A DNA stretch of 64,000 nt from Rhodonellum psychrophilum GCM71 = DSM 17998 (GCF_000381545.1 NZ_KB906680.1:124001-188000), one strand, 5' to 3'; shown: positions 35,767-45,074, counted from the first letter of the stretch. Program-made: numbers and translations. Notes: generated from the letters alone by a model not told the origin.

Positions 35767-36537
35767 CTAAAATGAAAAATAGGTGTTGACTATAAATCCC
35801 GTATTGTGCTGAAAAACGCTTTTCCCATCAATCAATCGACCAAATTGAGCCGTTTGATTGAGATATCCGCCTTCAATTCTAAGACTTTTACTGAATTGAT
35901 AGCCAGCCAACAATCCTATTCGGTTTTGGTCAAAAATATTCTGATTCACATATTTCCCGAATCCAATCATCACTTCATCGTATGCTGCCAAATAAGGTTC
36001 CTTGTCCTCCAATGTCGGCCCGACCAGTGGAATTTGGATTCTGGCCATATAACGGATCCTGTTGACAAAATTATAATCGTCCACTTTGCTCAGATTTGGA
36101 TTGACATATCTTCCCACCCAGCGCTGTTCCAGCATGAACCGGTGCGACAAGGCTACTCTTCCAATCGGATTGCTGATCGTGACCATTTGGTAAGTCCTGT
36201 GTTCAGGGAAAATCTTTGCGGAGGCTTGAATAGGGATATTTCCGTAGAAATAGGTATCCGCAAAAGCATAGCCCAGCCTAAAAACCACCTGTTTATGGAT
36301 CGCATAATTCACCCCTACCCTGTAAAGATTCTGTTGAGGATCTGGAAAAAATCCTTCTCTCCTCCATTGAAATTCGCCATGCAGGCTCCATTTATCATCC
36401 AACTTGTAATTGGCAAAGAAAGCATACCAGCCGACTGGATTGTAATCATGCAAGCGGTTGTTTTGCGCCTGTACAGACAAACCCATGAAGAAAAGGGCCA
36501 ACAAAATGATAAAGGAATTGATTTTCACGATTTTCAT
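35767..36537 (-). CDS. DUF2490-family outer-membrane protein
   Basis: The start is the ATG at 36535-36537, because the longer frame opens with TTG. A signal peptide (SFIILLALFFMGLSVQAQ) is followed by ~230 residues of alternating aromatic/polar strands typical of an outer-membrane barrel of the DUF2490 family: KWSLHGEFQWRREGFFPDPQ, LYRVGVNYAIHKQVVFRLGY, HRFMLEQRWVGR and NRIRYMARIQIPL, with a C-terminal FIVNTYFSF. The function of this family is unknown. It lies between pncA and the J-like gene. Confidence 0.83.
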   Translation of the reverse strand: MKIVKINSFIILLALFFMGLSVQAQNNRLHDYNPVGWYAFFANYKLDDKWSLHGEFQWRREGFFPDPQQNLYRVGVNYAIHKQVVFRLGYAFADTYFYGNIPIQASAKIFPEHRTYQMVTISNPIGRVALSHRFMLEQRWVGRYVNPNLSKVDDYNFVNRIRYMARIQIPLVGPTLEDKEPYLAAYDEVMIGFGKYVNQNIFDQNRIGLLAGYQFSKSLRIEGGYLNQTAQFGRLIDGKSVFQHNTGFIVNTYFSF

Positions 36538-36622
36538 AGGTTTAAAATAGGTCAGCGGAATACCCGCTTTGGGATTTATTGATGTGATAGCGCGATCCAA
36601 AGTGCTTCACGCTGCCAATTGG

Positions 36623-37237
36623 CTATTGAAATTGGCTTGATTGCAGGACCACTGCTCCGGCATTTTCCATTTCTTCGATTGCCCGTTCGAAATCTCCTTC
36701 TTGTATATTCACCGCCTTGGTCGCATCCACAATAAGCTGCATTTTAAAACCTTCAGCCAGCCCGTCCAATACCGTGAACTTGACACAATAGTCCGTTGCC
36801 AAGCCACAGACGCTTATTTCATTGATTCTGTTTTTTTTCAAGAAGCTGCTCAATCCCGTATCACCTGCTTTATTGTTGTCAAAAAAGCCGCTGTAACTGT
36901 CCACACTCTGGTCGGTTCCTTTTTGGAATACAGCCTTCCATTTGTCCCTATTCAAATCGGGATGAAAATCCGCACCTTGGCTTCCCTGCACACAGTGTTC
37001 GGGCCATAGAATCTGGTTGATTCCCCTGAGATCAATGAATTCACCTACAGATTTCATTGGATGATTGGAAGCAAAACTGCCATGATCGGCGGGATGCCAG
37101 TCTTGGGTAGCAACAATAAAGTCGAATTTCTCCTGGATTTCATTGATGATCGAAACGATTTCATCACCACCAGACACCGCCAATGCTCCTCCTGGAATGA
37201 AATCATTTTGGACATCTACAATTAGCAATGCTTTCAT
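36623..37237 (-). CDS. pncA: Nicotinamidase (PncA)
   Basis: PncA deamidates nicotinamide to nicotinate in the NAD salvage pathway. The isochorismatase-fold protein has 204 residues, a first block ALLIVDVQNDFIPGGALAVS with the catalytic Asp, a metal-site block WHPADHGSFAS, LWPEHCVQGSQGADFHPDL, and the nucleophile Cys in ISVCGLATDYCVKFTVLDG. The cis-peptide loop and His are as in known nicotinamidases. It is followed downstream by DUF2490, and the next upstream genes are prs and pncB, a coherent NAD salvage group. Confidence 0.94.
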   Translation of the reverse strand: MKALLIVDVQNDFIPGGALAVSGGDEIVSIINEIQEKFDFIVATQDWHPADHGSFASNHPMKSVGEFIDLRGINQILWPEHCVQGSQGADFHPDLNRDKWKAVFQKGTDQSVDSYSGFFDNNKAGDTGLSSFLKKNRINEISVCGLATDYCVKFTVLDGLAEGFKMQLIVDATKAVNIQEGDFERAIEEMENAGAVVLQSSQFQ

Positions 37238-37370
37238 AGTTTGGGTTTTTTTGGTTTCTATAGGTACTGTTTTTAACGAGGAAGAGTTTTGAATAATCTC
37301 AAAACAATTCCTTCATCAGGCTTCATTGTTGGTCTGGCAATTCTTCCGAACCCCCTCACTACTTCCTTTC

Positions 37371-38291
37371 TCAAAGTTGATTGAGCTGCGCAATGATCAA
37401 GGGCGCTATCGTTTCTACCTGCAAATCCGGATTGGTAGAAAAATGGCTGTTGGGATGGGAGTTGGTCGCCACTACTTTCTCGATCAAGCCAGAACCCATG
37501 ATTTTCTCCAAGGCATCGTTGCTGAACAAGCCATGGGTGGTGATGGTGAAGATTTTGTTGGCTCCAGCTTGTTTGTAGGCTCTGGCTGCATTGATCAGGG
37601 AACCACCTGTTCTGACCATGTCATCGTAGATCACCACATCTTTGCCTTCTACGTCTGCACTGATGCTGGTTACTTCGGTTTTGTCACCCGAAAGCCTTCT
37701 TTTAAATACGAAAGCTGCATTTACGCCCATATCATTGGCCAATGATTCGACCCATTTGGCCCTTCCTGCATCGGTACAGGCCATCACAAAACCGTCGGTG
37801 GCTAACTCCTTGGCGATTTTGGTGATGATTGGTTTGCAATACACATGGCTGATCAATGCCTGCCCTTCAAAGTAATGTGGAATTCCTTCCGAATGCAGGT
37901 CAAAAAATATGAAATGGTTCCCCAAGCTGGTTCTCGGAAGGGATGAAAATATCACTGCCCTGGATTTTGCGGTGACCACCTCCCCCTTTTTTACTGCTCT
38001 TTCCATGGTGGAATAGCCGAAATAAGGGAAGACCAGAAAGATGGATTTTGCGCCATATTTAATCAAGGCGTAAGCAAGGTCATAAATTTCTAAGGTATCG
38101 GTATCTGCCACGGTTCCTCCGATCAAGACCACATCCCTGCCGCTGACATCCGTCTGGATTCTTTGGTACCGCTCGCCATCGGGAAATAACTTAACCTCTA
38201 TTTCCCCTTTTTCAAAGTCGCCCAACAACAAGACTTCATCTCTTAAATAGCGGTAAGATTGAATACTGAATATGATTTTTTTATTCTCCAT
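37371..38291 (-). CDS. prs: Divergent ribose-phosphate diphosphokinase (PRPP synthetase) of the NAD salvage group
   Basis: The enzyme makes PRPP, the co-substrate of PncB. The PRPP loop VVIYDDMVRTGGSLINAA is clear, and the N-terminal strand and ATP site (ERYQRIQTDVSGRDVVLIGG; FPYFGYSTMERAVKKGE) are present. In place of the canonical DLHADQIQGFF segment it has FFDLHSEGIPHYFEG, so it belongs to a divergent branch. Its 306 residues are about normal. It overlaps pncB by 11 bases, indicating translational coupling and a dedicated PRPP supply for NAD salvage (inference). Confidence 0.9.
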   Translation of the reverse strand: MENKKIIFSIQSYRYLRDEVLLLGDFEKGEIEVKLFPDGERYQRIQTDVSGRDVVLIGGTVADTDTLEIYDLAYALIKYGAKSIFLVFPYFGYSTMERAVKKGEVVTAKSRAVIFSSLPRTSLGNHFIFFDLHSEGIPHYFEGQALISHVYCKPIITKIAKELATDGFVMACTDAGRAKWVESLANDMGVNAAFVFKRRLSGDKTEVTSISADVEGKDVVIYDDMVRTGGSLINAARAYKQAGANKIFTITTHGLFSNDALEKIMGSGLIEKVVATNSHPNSHFSTNPDLQVETIAPLIIAQLNQL

Positions 38292-39762
38292 TGTAGTTCT
38301 TCATTTTAAATACCAAGTCAGTCCTTAACTGATACAGGGATTCTTCCAATCCAACTGGATAGGTGTGTGGATTTACCAATCTTTTGTGCGCCTTATCGAA
38401 ATGGGAAAGGTTTGTCTTCGCTCTTTCTCGGATGGTGTGGATATCGGGTATTTTGTAAATCATTTCACCATTCCTGAAAATAGGCTTCAGCAAAATTTCC
38501 TGGTCCATTCCCTTGGTAAAGATTTTCTTTCTTTTGGTCGGATCCACCGGATCGATAATGACAAAAGTTTCCTTGTCAATATCTTCCCCCTCCAGGCATA
38601 TCATGTCCGCCACCACTTTATCGTGTTTGGAATACCGAATGACCTGTTGGTTTCCTGGAATATTAATTTTGATGGTTTGTTGAGAGATCTTTATTTTGGG
38701 CTCCCATTGGCCATCTTCTGACTTGATGGCGGCAAGTTTATAGACTGCCCCAAGCGCTGGCTGGTCATAGGCTGTCACCAATTTGGTTCCAATACCCCAG
38801 GTGTCAATCGTGGCTTCTTGGGATTTCAAGGAGGCAATGATGTGCTCATCGAGATCGTTGCTTGCAACAACTTTGGCATTTGGAAAACCCGCTTCATCCA
38901 GCATTTTGCGTGCAACATTGCTGAAGTAGGCCAGATCACCAGAGTCTATCCTCACCCCTTCCATTTCATTTCCTGTTTCCCTCAACTGCTTCCCCACTTG
39001 AATGGCATTTTTGATCCCATTGACCGTGTCGTAAGTGTCGACAAGAAATACGCATTTGTCAGGGAAAGCTGCTGCATAGGCCTCAAATGCGGCGATTTCG
39101 GTACTGAAGGCCATGATCCAACTGTGGGCATGTGTGCCCGAAACTGGAATATCAAATAATTTTCCCGCCATCACATTGCTTGTTGCCGAGCATCCTCCGA
39201 TATAGGAGGCACGGCTGGCAGCCAAAGCCCCGTCAATTCCCTGCGCCCTTCTCAAACCAAATTCCAGCACAGCGTCCCCTTTTGCCGCAAAGACAATCCG
39301 GGAGGCCTTGGTGGCGATCAGTGTCTGAAAATTGATGATATTCAAAAGGGGAGTTTCAAGCAATTGACATTGCAACAATGGCCCCGTCACCTTGATGATG
39401 GGCGAATGCGGGAACACTACCGTACCTTCTTCGACGGCATCAATGTCACAGGAAAATTTCATGTTTTGGAGATACTCCAAAAAAGCAGTTTCAAATGTCG
39501 GGGAACCATCCTTGTTTTTCATTTCCCGCAAATACCCCAAATCCCTCTCGTCAAAAGCAAAATTCCTGCAATAGTCAATGACGTAATCCAAGCCTGCGGC
39601 CAAGGTATATCCCCCATGGAATGGGTTTTTTCGAAAAAATAAATTGAAAACTGCTGTTTCCTCTGCCTTTCCCGACTTCCAATAAGCATAGGCCATTGTC
39701 AATTGGTAAAAATCCGTCAGAAGGGCCAATGAGCCTTGATAGAGGTCTTTTGTGATTTTCAT
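38281..39762 (-). CDS. pncB: Nicotinate phosphoribosyltransferase (PncB)
   Basis: PncB joins nicotinate with PRPP to give nicotinate mononucleotide. The 493-residue protein has LLTDFYQLTMAYAYWKSG, the catalytic region EFGLRRAQGIDGALAASRAS and SGTHAHSWIMAF with the conserved His, FLVDTYDTVNGIKNAI, and GVRIDSGDLAYFSNVARK, all PncB signatures. The ATG at 39760-39762 is supported by the match starting a few residues in. It is the first gene of the pncB-prs-pncA minus-strand group. Confidence 0.95.
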   Translation of the reverse strand: MKITKDLYQGSLALLTDFYQLTMAYAYWKSGKAEETAVFNLFFRKNPFHGGYTLAAGLDYVIDYCRNFAFDERDLGYLREMKNKDGSPTFETAFLEYLQNMKFSCDIDAVEEGTVVFPHSPIIKVTGPLLQCQLLETPLLNIINFQTLIATKASRIVFAAKGDAVLEFGLRRAQGIDGALAASRASYIGGCSATSNVMAGKLFDIPVSGTHAHSWIMAFSTEIAAFEAYAAAFPDKCVFLVDTYDTVNGIKNAIQVGKQLRETGNEMEGVRIDSGDLAYFSNVARKMLDEAGFPNAKVVASNDLDEHIIASLKSQEATIDTWGIGTKLVTAYDQPALGAVYKLAAIKSEDGQWEPKIKISQQTIKINIPGNQQVIRYSKHDKVVADMICLEGEDIDKETFVIIDPVDPTKRKKIFTKGMDQEILLKPIFRNGEMIYKIPDIHTIRERAKTNLSHFDKAHKRLVNPHTYPVGLEESLYQLRTDLVFKMKNYNGE

Positions 39763-39990
39763 GTTCGAGAAATGAATTTATAATTTTTCAGACTAAACCC
39801 AATAAAGCTACCGATTCACGAAATTAATGATCTCTGTGGAATTCGGGTCTTTAAAACAACAAATTAAAAAAATAAGAATGAGCGTTCAAGCAATGGTTCA
39901 TCTTTAGGCTTTGGCTGGTAAAAGGAAAGGCTACCCCATAATTGATCGGTCTTATTGATGTGAATGGGGTTCAAAAAGATGAATCTGGAT

Positions 39991-40821
39991 TTACTTTTTA
40001 GAAGTGATGTTCAAAATCACCCCAGCCAAAACCAAAATCATCCCCAAATAGGTGTATAAGTTGTGGGTCTCGCCAAAGAAAACAAAGCCAAACCCGAGGG
40101 CATAGATAATTCCAATGTAGCTCAAACTTGCCACTTTGGACAAATTGGCGTTTTGGTAGGCCATGGTCATGAAGTATTGGGCAAATTGGGTCAAAAGCCC
40201 AATGGCCAAAAGAATCACCCAATCCCAGCCTTGGGGCTGCACCCAAACAAATAAGCTGATCACGGAGGCAATGGGAATGGTGATCAAAGGGAAATAAAAC
40301 ATGATCACCAGCGGATCTTCAGTGGTCTTGAGTTTCCGGATGATGTTATAGGCGATCCCCATCGCAAAAGCCGCGGTAAGACCGATCAGCAAATCCGTTA
40401 TCGCAATCCTCGGATCAAAGCCCTGAATGATGACCACTCCTACGAAAGAGATCGCAAAATAAATGAAACGGCGGGAAGCGACTTTTTCCTTGACGATGAA
40501 AATCCCCAAAATCGTGGTGAATATCGGGGCGAGAAAATTGATCGTCACGGCACTTGCCAGAGGGATGGTCTGTAGCGTGTAAAAGAACGCCATCAATCCT
40601 ACCGAACCTGCAATGCCTCTGAGGATCAAAAGTTTTTTGTTGTTTCCCAAGACGGGAATATTTTTTGATTTGAGGAAAAAATAAGTCAGTATCAAACTGA
40701 ACACCGATCTAAAAAGAATGATTTCAAGCGCCGGGATATGAGGAATCAGTTTCACTGAAACATTCATAAAGGCGAAAAGAACACCTGCGATCAGCATGTG
40801 CTGGATACTTTTTTTGCTCAA
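39991..40821 (-). CDS. EamA/DMT-family transporter
   Basis: This is a ten-helix drug/metabolite transporter of 276 residues made of two EamA repeats: helices such as HMLIAGVLFAFMNVSVKL, ALEIILFRSVFSLILTYFF, FLAPIFTTILGIFIV and the repeat-2 copies LLIGLTAAFAMGIAYNII, PLITIPIASVISLFVW, GIIYALGFGFVFFGE and LGMILVLAGVILNIT. Substrate is unknown, with export of amino acids or nucleotides typical of the family. It is separated from both neighbours by non-coding gaps. Confidence 0.88.
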   Translation of the reverse strand: MSKKSIQHMLIAGVLFAFMNVSVKLIPHIPALEIILFRSVFSLILTYFFLKSKNIPVLGNNKKLLILRGIAGSVGLMAFFYTLQTIPLASAVTINFLAPIFTTILGIFIVKEKVASRRFIYFAISFVGVVIIQGFDPRIAITDLLIGLTAAFAMGIAYNIIRKLKTTEDPLVIMFYFPLITIPIASVISLFVWVQPQGWDWVILLAIGLLTQFAQYFMTMAYQNANLSKVASLSYIGIIYALGFGFVFFGETHNLYTYLGMILVLAGVILNITSKK

Positions 40822-40990
40822 AACTTGGGATGGATTATACAGAAAACTAATGGAAAAAGGATTATAAAATCCAATTGGTTCATTTGAGTCGCAAATTTGA
40901 GGTAAACAATTGTGTAATCTTTATTGTCTTTTCAAATGGAGATTCATTCCACTCACATTTTCCAAAAACAATCTAAATAAAGTTTCCTTT

Positions 40991-41437
40991 ATGCCACTTA
41001 AAATAGGACAAAAAGCACCGAATTTTACACTCCCATCCACTTCCGGAAAAGATTTTAACTTGGAAAAGGACTGCAAGGGAAAAAGTTGCATCATCTATTT
41101 CTACCCCAAAGATTTCACCAAGGTATGTACTGCGGAAGCTTGTGATTTCCGTGATCAGTTTTCGGCTTTCCGGGACTTGGATATCCCGGTTTTGGGGATC
41201 AGCCGAGACAGCATCCCCACGCATTTGCGATTCAAAAAAGAGAACAAACTTCCTTTTGAACTTTTGTCCGATGCCAAGGGAAATGTATGCAAAGCATATG
41301 ACGCCTCCATCCCTATTTTGGGCATGCCAAAAAGGGTCACCTATTTTCTGGACAAAGACCACAAGGTTCAGGGCGCATTTTCTGATCTGTTTGCCTCCAA
41401 AAAACACGTCGACGAAATGCTGAAGTTGCTAAAGTAA
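40991..41437 (+). CDS. Peroxiredoxin (Bcp-like)
   Basis: The ATG at 40991 gives MPLKIGQKAPNFTLPSTSGK, the usual start of AhpC-TSA/Bcp peroxiredoxins. A longer frame to 40910 adds unrelated residues. The peroxidatic Cys lies in PKDFTKVCTAEACDFRDQF, with a nearby second Cys in the same motif as the resolving candidate. The Arg lies later in the LRFKKENKLPFELLSD region. It reduces hydrogen peroxide and organic peroxides in the cytoplasm using thioredoxin. It has 148 residues. Confidence 0.9.
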   Translation: MPLKIGQKAPNFTLPSTSGKDFNLEKDCKGKSCIIYFYPKDFTKVCTAEACDFRDQFSAFRDLDIPVLGISRDSIPTHLRFKKENKLPFELLSDAKGNVCKAYDASIPILGMPKRVTYFLDKDHKVQGAFSDLFASKKHVDEMLKLLK

Positions 41438-41483
41438 AATCTCTTTTCCATTTCATAGAAAAGACTCAATTCCTTCAACAGGT

Positions 41484-41654
41484 TTTCCCTTTGAGCATGT
41501 ATTGTGGATTACAAAGGCAATTCGGGCCTTTAATTATCAATGATCAATAAGTTGTCAACTATTTTTGATTCCACCCTTTCGGTGCCTCGCCCTATTGTCC
41601 AAATAGTTTGATTTTCTTGCAGTTTAACCCCCTAAGGTATGCCTATTTCAGGTT
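41484..41654 (-). repeat. Dispersed intergenic element, copy 7 (minus orientation, diverged)
   Basis: This copy lies between the convergent peroxiredoxin and LolD-like genes, with boundaries approximate at the left. It keeps the middle GTTGTCAACTATTTTTGATT, CCCTATTGTCCAAATAGTTT and GATTTTCTTGCAGTTTAACC and ends ATTTCAGGTTGAAT. It accounts for most of the 344-base gap. Confidence 0.75.
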
Positions 41655-41781
41655 GAATAAATTCGAAAAAGTTAAATATTCAAATCTGTTACGTCGATGA
41701 TTTTGAAAGCAACATTGTCACCAATTTAAACTGCTCTCATCAAGCATGTTCCGAATGCAATAGATAAAGATCAGCATGTCC

Positions 41782-42465
41782 CTATTGGGATGGCAATTTG
41801 GGATTTCGCACTTCACTCAGGATTTTGCCATCGTGCATGGTGAGCATCCTGTCGGCCATTTGTGCCAAGTCCTGATTGTGCGTCACAATGACGAATGATT
41901 GCCCGAATTTCTTCCTCAATTCAAAAAACAACTCATGTAAAGACTGCGCATTGTGGGAATCCAAGTTGCCACTCGGCTCATCGGCAAAAATTATTTTGGG
42001 ATCATTGATCAATGCCCTCGCCACGGCGACTCTTTGCTGCTCACCTCCTGACAACTGTGACGGTTTGTGATCCAACCTGGATCCGAAGCCAAGAAGTTCG
42101 GCCAATTCCTTTGCGCGTTCCTTCAATTTCTTTTCGGGAGTTCCAGCGATCAAACCAGGGATCATGATGTTTTCCTCAGCTGTAAATTCAGGGAGCAGGT
42201 TATGAAATTGAAAAATAAAACCGATTTCCTTGTTCCTGAATTCGGCCAGCTTGTCCCCCTTCAATTTAGAAATCAAGGCACCGCCAACTTCCACGTCTCC
42301 TTCGTCAGCTTGGTCTAAAGTACCAAGAATATGAAGCAAAGTGCTTTTGCCGGCACCGGATGCTCCCACGATCGACACCACTTCCCCAGATTGGATGGTA
42401 ACATCCACGCCCTTAAGGACATGAAGATCCCCATAATTTTTATGTATTCCTTTTGCGCTTAACAT
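41782..42465 (-). CDS. ABC transporter ATP-binding protein, LolD/MacB type
   Basis: The 227-residue ATPase has Walker A GASGAGKSTLLH, Q-loop FQFHNLLPEFTA, signature LSGGEQQRVAVARAL, Walker B KIIFADEPSGNLD and the switch His in FVIVTHNQDLA. The FQFHNLLPEFTAxEN segment is that of LolD, the ATPase of the lipoprotein-release complex LolCDE, although MacB and FtsE relatives are similar. No membrane-subunit gene lies next to it, so its partner must be elsewhere. Confidence 0.92.
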   Translation of the reverse strand: MLSAKGIHKNYGDLHVLKGVDVTIQSGEVVSIVGASGAGKSTLLHILGTLDQADEGDVEVGGALISKLKGDKLAEFRNKEIGFIFQFHNLLPEFTAEENIMIPGLIAGTPEKKLKERAKELAELLGFGSRLDHKPSQLSGGEQQRVAVARALINDPKIIFADEPSGNLDSHNAQSLHELFFELRKKFGQSFVIVTHNQDLAQMADRMLTMHDGKILSEVRNPKLPSQ

Positions 42466-42552
42466 GGAAGAAATTTATTGATCCGAAATTTAAATTACTT
42501 TCTTAATTTACCTCAAAAATGCCACAAATTTCCCAAAAAGAGCATAGGTTAA

Positions 42553-42583
42553 TTTGAAAATCAATTGTAAGCGCTTAACTTCG
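42553..42583 (+). promoter_or_regulatory. Candidate sucC promoter with embedded palindrome
   Basis: TTTG (42553-42556) and TAACTTCG (42576-42583) are spaced 19 bases apart, the Bacteroidota -33/-7 layout. A perfect 10-base palindrome TAAGCGCTTA (42568-42577) abuts and overlaps the -7 box and could be an operator. Confidence 0.5.
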
Positions 42584-42602
42584 GGCAAAAATTATCACAA
42601 GA

Positions 42603-43829
42603 ATGAATATACACGAATATCAAGCAAAGGAAGTTTTAAAGAGTTATGGGGTCGCCATCCAGGAGGGCATAGTTGCCGATACCCCTGAAGCGGCACTAGA
42701 AGCGGCCAAAAAACTGAATGCGGAAACGGGTACCTCTTGGTATGTAATCAAAGCACAGATTCATGCCGGTGGACGTGGTAAAGGTAAGATTCAGAGTACG
42801 GGTTCAAACGGTGTGGTCTTGGCCAGAGGTTTGGACGAAGTAATGGAGAAAGCCAAAAACATCCTAGGAGGAACCTTGGTCACACACCAAACTGGTCCTG
42901 AAGGCAAAAAAGTAAATAAGATATTGATCGCGCAAGATGTGTACTATCCAGGAGCATCCGAGCCAAAAGAATATTATTTGTCCATCCTTTTGGACAGAGC
43001 CAAAGGTTGCAATGTAATCATGGCATCTACCGAAGGAGGAATGGACATTGAAGAGGTGGCTGAAAACCATCCAGAAAAAATAATCAAAGAATGGATCGAC
43101 CCAAAGGTAGGTCTTCAAGGATTCCAGGCAAGAAAGTTGGCTTTCAAACTTGGGCTTGAAGGAACTGCTTTCAAGGGTATGGTGAAATTCATCACCTCCT
43201 TATATGAGGCTTACATTGCAACCGATTCTTCTCAATTTGAGATCAATCCAGTATTGAAAACATCAGATGATAAAATCCTTGCTGTCGATGCAAAGGTTAA
43301 TCTTGATGACAATGCGCTTTTCAAACATAAACACCTTGCCATCCTAAGGGATTTCGAAGAAGAAGATCCTTTGGAAGTTGAAGCCGACAAATACGGTTTG
43401 AACTATGTCAAATTGGATGGAAACGTTGGCTGTATGGTCAATGGAGCAGGTTTGGCCATGGCTACCATGGACATGATCAAGCTTTCCGGCGGTGAGCCTG
43501 CCAACTTCCTAGACGTAGGTGGCGGGGCCAATGCAACAACAGTAGAAGCTGGCTTCCGTATCATCCTTCAAGATCCAAATGTGAAAGCTATTTTGATCAA
43601 CGTTTTTGGTGGTATCGTAAGATGTGACAGAATCGCTAACGGCGTAGTGGAAGCTTACAAAACGATCGGTGACATTAAAGTTCCGATTATCGTAAGACTT
43701 CAAGGAACCAATGCTGAGGAAGGTGCAAAAATCATAGATGAATCCGGATTGAAAGTATCTTCTGCCATCACTTTGAAAGAAGCAGCGGAGAAGGTGAAAG
43801 CCGCAATTCTAGTTCCATCAGAAAAATAA
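42603..43829 (+). CDS. sucC: Succinyl-CoA synthetase (ADP-forming) beta subunit
   Basis: SucC is the nucleotide-binding subunit of the TCA-cycle enzyme that converts succinyl-CoA to succinate. The 408-residue protein starts MNIHEYQAKEVLKSYGV, a hallmark, followed by YVIKAQIHAGGRGKGKIQST (ATP-grasp), the subunit-interface block DSSQFEINPVL, DGNVGCMVNGAGLAMATMD and INVFGGIVRCDRIANGV. The alpha subunit gene sucD is not next to it, and a tRNA gene follows instead, so sucC stands alone here. Confidence 0.96.
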   Translation: MNIHEYQAKEVLKSYGVAIQEGIVADTPEAALEAAKKLNAETGTSWYVIKAQIHAGGRGKGKIQSTGSNGVVLARGLDEVMEKAKNILGGTLVTHQTGPEGKKVNKILIAQDVYYPGASEPKEYYLSILLDRAKGCNVIMASTEGGMDIEEVAENHPEKIIKEWIDPKVGLQGFQARKLAFKLGLEGTAFKGMVKFITSLYEAYIATDSSQFEINPVLKTSDDKILAVDAKVNLDDNALFKHKHLAILRDFEEEDPLEVEADKYGLNYVKLDGNVGCMVNGAGLAMATMDMIKLSGGEPANFLDVGGGANATTVEAGFRIILQDPNVKAILINVFGGIVRCDRIANGVVEAYKTIGDIKVPIIVRLQGTNAEEGAKIIDESGLKVSSAITLKEAAEKVKAAILVPSEK

Positions 43830-43867
43830 TTCCCATTGAATGCTGACTTGTCACCAAGCAGCATCCT

Positions 43868-43941
43868 GCGTGCGTAGTTCAACTGGATAGAATATCAGAT
43901 TTCGGCTCTGAGGGTTGAGGGTTCGAATCCTTCCGCGCGCA
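43868..43941 (+). tRNA. tRNA-Arg, anticodon TCG
   Basis: The sequence folds as a cloverleaf: acceptor GCGTGCG/CGCGCGC with discriminator A, D arm GTTC...GAAT with a GG in the loop, anticodon stem TCAGA/TCTGA closing loop TTTCGGC (anticodon TCG), five-base variable loop GGGTT and T arm GAGGG-TTCGAAT-CCTTC. The CCA end is not encoded. It follows sucC by 38 bases and is followed directly by a terminator. Confidence 0.94.
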
Positions 43942-43942
43942 C

Positions 43943-43976
43943 AAAAGCCTCCCATAACTAGGAGGCTTTTGTTATT
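43943..43976 (+). terminator. Terminator of the tRNA-Arg gene
   Basis: A ten-base stem AAAAGCCTCC/GGAGGCTTTT (43943-43952 and 43961-43970) closes an eight-base loop, followed by T-rich sequence. It begins two bases after the tRNA. Confidence 0.9.
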
Positions 43977-44104
43977 TAAGCTCATTTTTTTATTGTGGAT
44001 TTTTCTGATTTTAATCACTTTTTAAATATTGCCAAATCTTGTGATATTCCCAGATTAAAATTAACTTTATAATGGTTATTTTTATAATTCTTAATTTTTC
44101 GATC

Positions 44105-44944
44105 ATGAACAAAAAGATACTGGTTCCCACAGATTTCTCGGATTGCGCCAACGCTGCTGTTACCTATGCATTTCATTTGGCCAAGAAAACAGAATCCGAA
44201 TTGATTTTCCTTCACACCATGATCACTCCGGTCAATTGGTCAAAACTTACCAAGGAGCAGGAACTCCTTTTCCCTGACACGAAATCAAAGATTTCCGAGG
44301 CAAAAGAAAACCTCAAAGAACTCATCAAGAAAGCAAATGCGGAGGGATTGACCGCAAAAAAATTACTCATTTACAGCGACGGGAAAGAAAGAATTGAAAA
44401 ATTTGTCGAATCCGAAAACGCAAATTTGGTCGTCATGGGTTCCCATGGGCAATATGGTTTCAGAGAACATATTCTTGGCACCAATACCTACGGCATGATC
44501 AGAAAAGCCAAAGTCCCTGTCATTATCGTCAAAGAGGCCAATACTAAATTGGATTTGGATACTCTTATCATCTCCACAAATTTCAAGGAAGAATCAGGAC
44601 CATCGTTTTCGGATTTGGAAAGACTTGCAGAATTTTTAAAGTTAAAATTGAAGATCTTGTTTGTAAACACGCCTACTTATTTCATGGAAACCAATGACAT
44701 CCTGAAGATTGGTGAATCCTTCCTTTCCACATTCAGCAGTTACCAGCATGACATACATATACAAGATGCTTTCAAAGAAGAGCGTGGGATAATCCAATTT
44801 TCGGAAAAAGTAAGTGCAGATGCCATCGCCATCATCACACATGGGAGATCCGATCTCATGCAATATTTTTCCCCTAGTATCACGGAAAATTTGATCACAA
44901 TGAGCGATTTACCTATAATAAGTATAAAGATCCAGAATAAATAA
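44105..44944 (+). CDS. Tandem-domain universal stress protein (UspA family)
   Basis: The ATG at 44105 yields MNKKILVPTDFSDCANAAVT, the usual Usp strand 1 and helix start. An ATG at 44072 would add a hydrophobic lead with no support. Two Usp domains are present: the first (~1-148) has NLVVMGSHGQYGFREHILGT with the ATP-binding GxxG/S pattern, while the second (~150-279) ends KVSADAIAIITHGRSDLMQY and is more diverged. The protein has 279 residues. Such proteins bind ATP and aid survival under stress. Confidence 0.9.
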   Translation: MNKKILVPTDFSDCANAAVTYAFHLAKKTESELIFLHTMITPVNWSKLTKEQELLFPDTKSKISEAKENLKELIKKANAEGLTAKKLLIYSDGKERIEKFVESENANLVVMGSHGQYGFREHILGTNTYGMIRKAKVPVIIVKEANTKLDLDTLIISTNFKEESGPSFSDLERLAEFLKLKLKILFVNTPTYFMETNDILKIGESFLSTFSSYQHDIHIQDAFKEERGIIQFSEKVSADAIAIITHGRSDLMQYFSPSITENLITMSDLPIISIKIQNK

Positions 44945-44973
44945 AAAAGCAGGAGAATCTCTCCCGCTCTTTG
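44945..44973. terminator. Short hairpin between usp and the DUF3078 gene
   Basis: The sequence AAAGCAGGAGA-ATC-TCTCCCGCTCTTTG forms a short stem with one mismatch, flanked by A- and T-rich tracts, just after the usp stop and between convergent genes. Confidence 0.55.
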
Positions 44974-45074
44974 TATGAAAACTAAACCAACTATTATTTA
45001 ACTATCCCAATAAAACAAATAAATCAGATAAATCCAAAAAACAGTATAATTATTGTATCTGAGGAGATTTTCCT

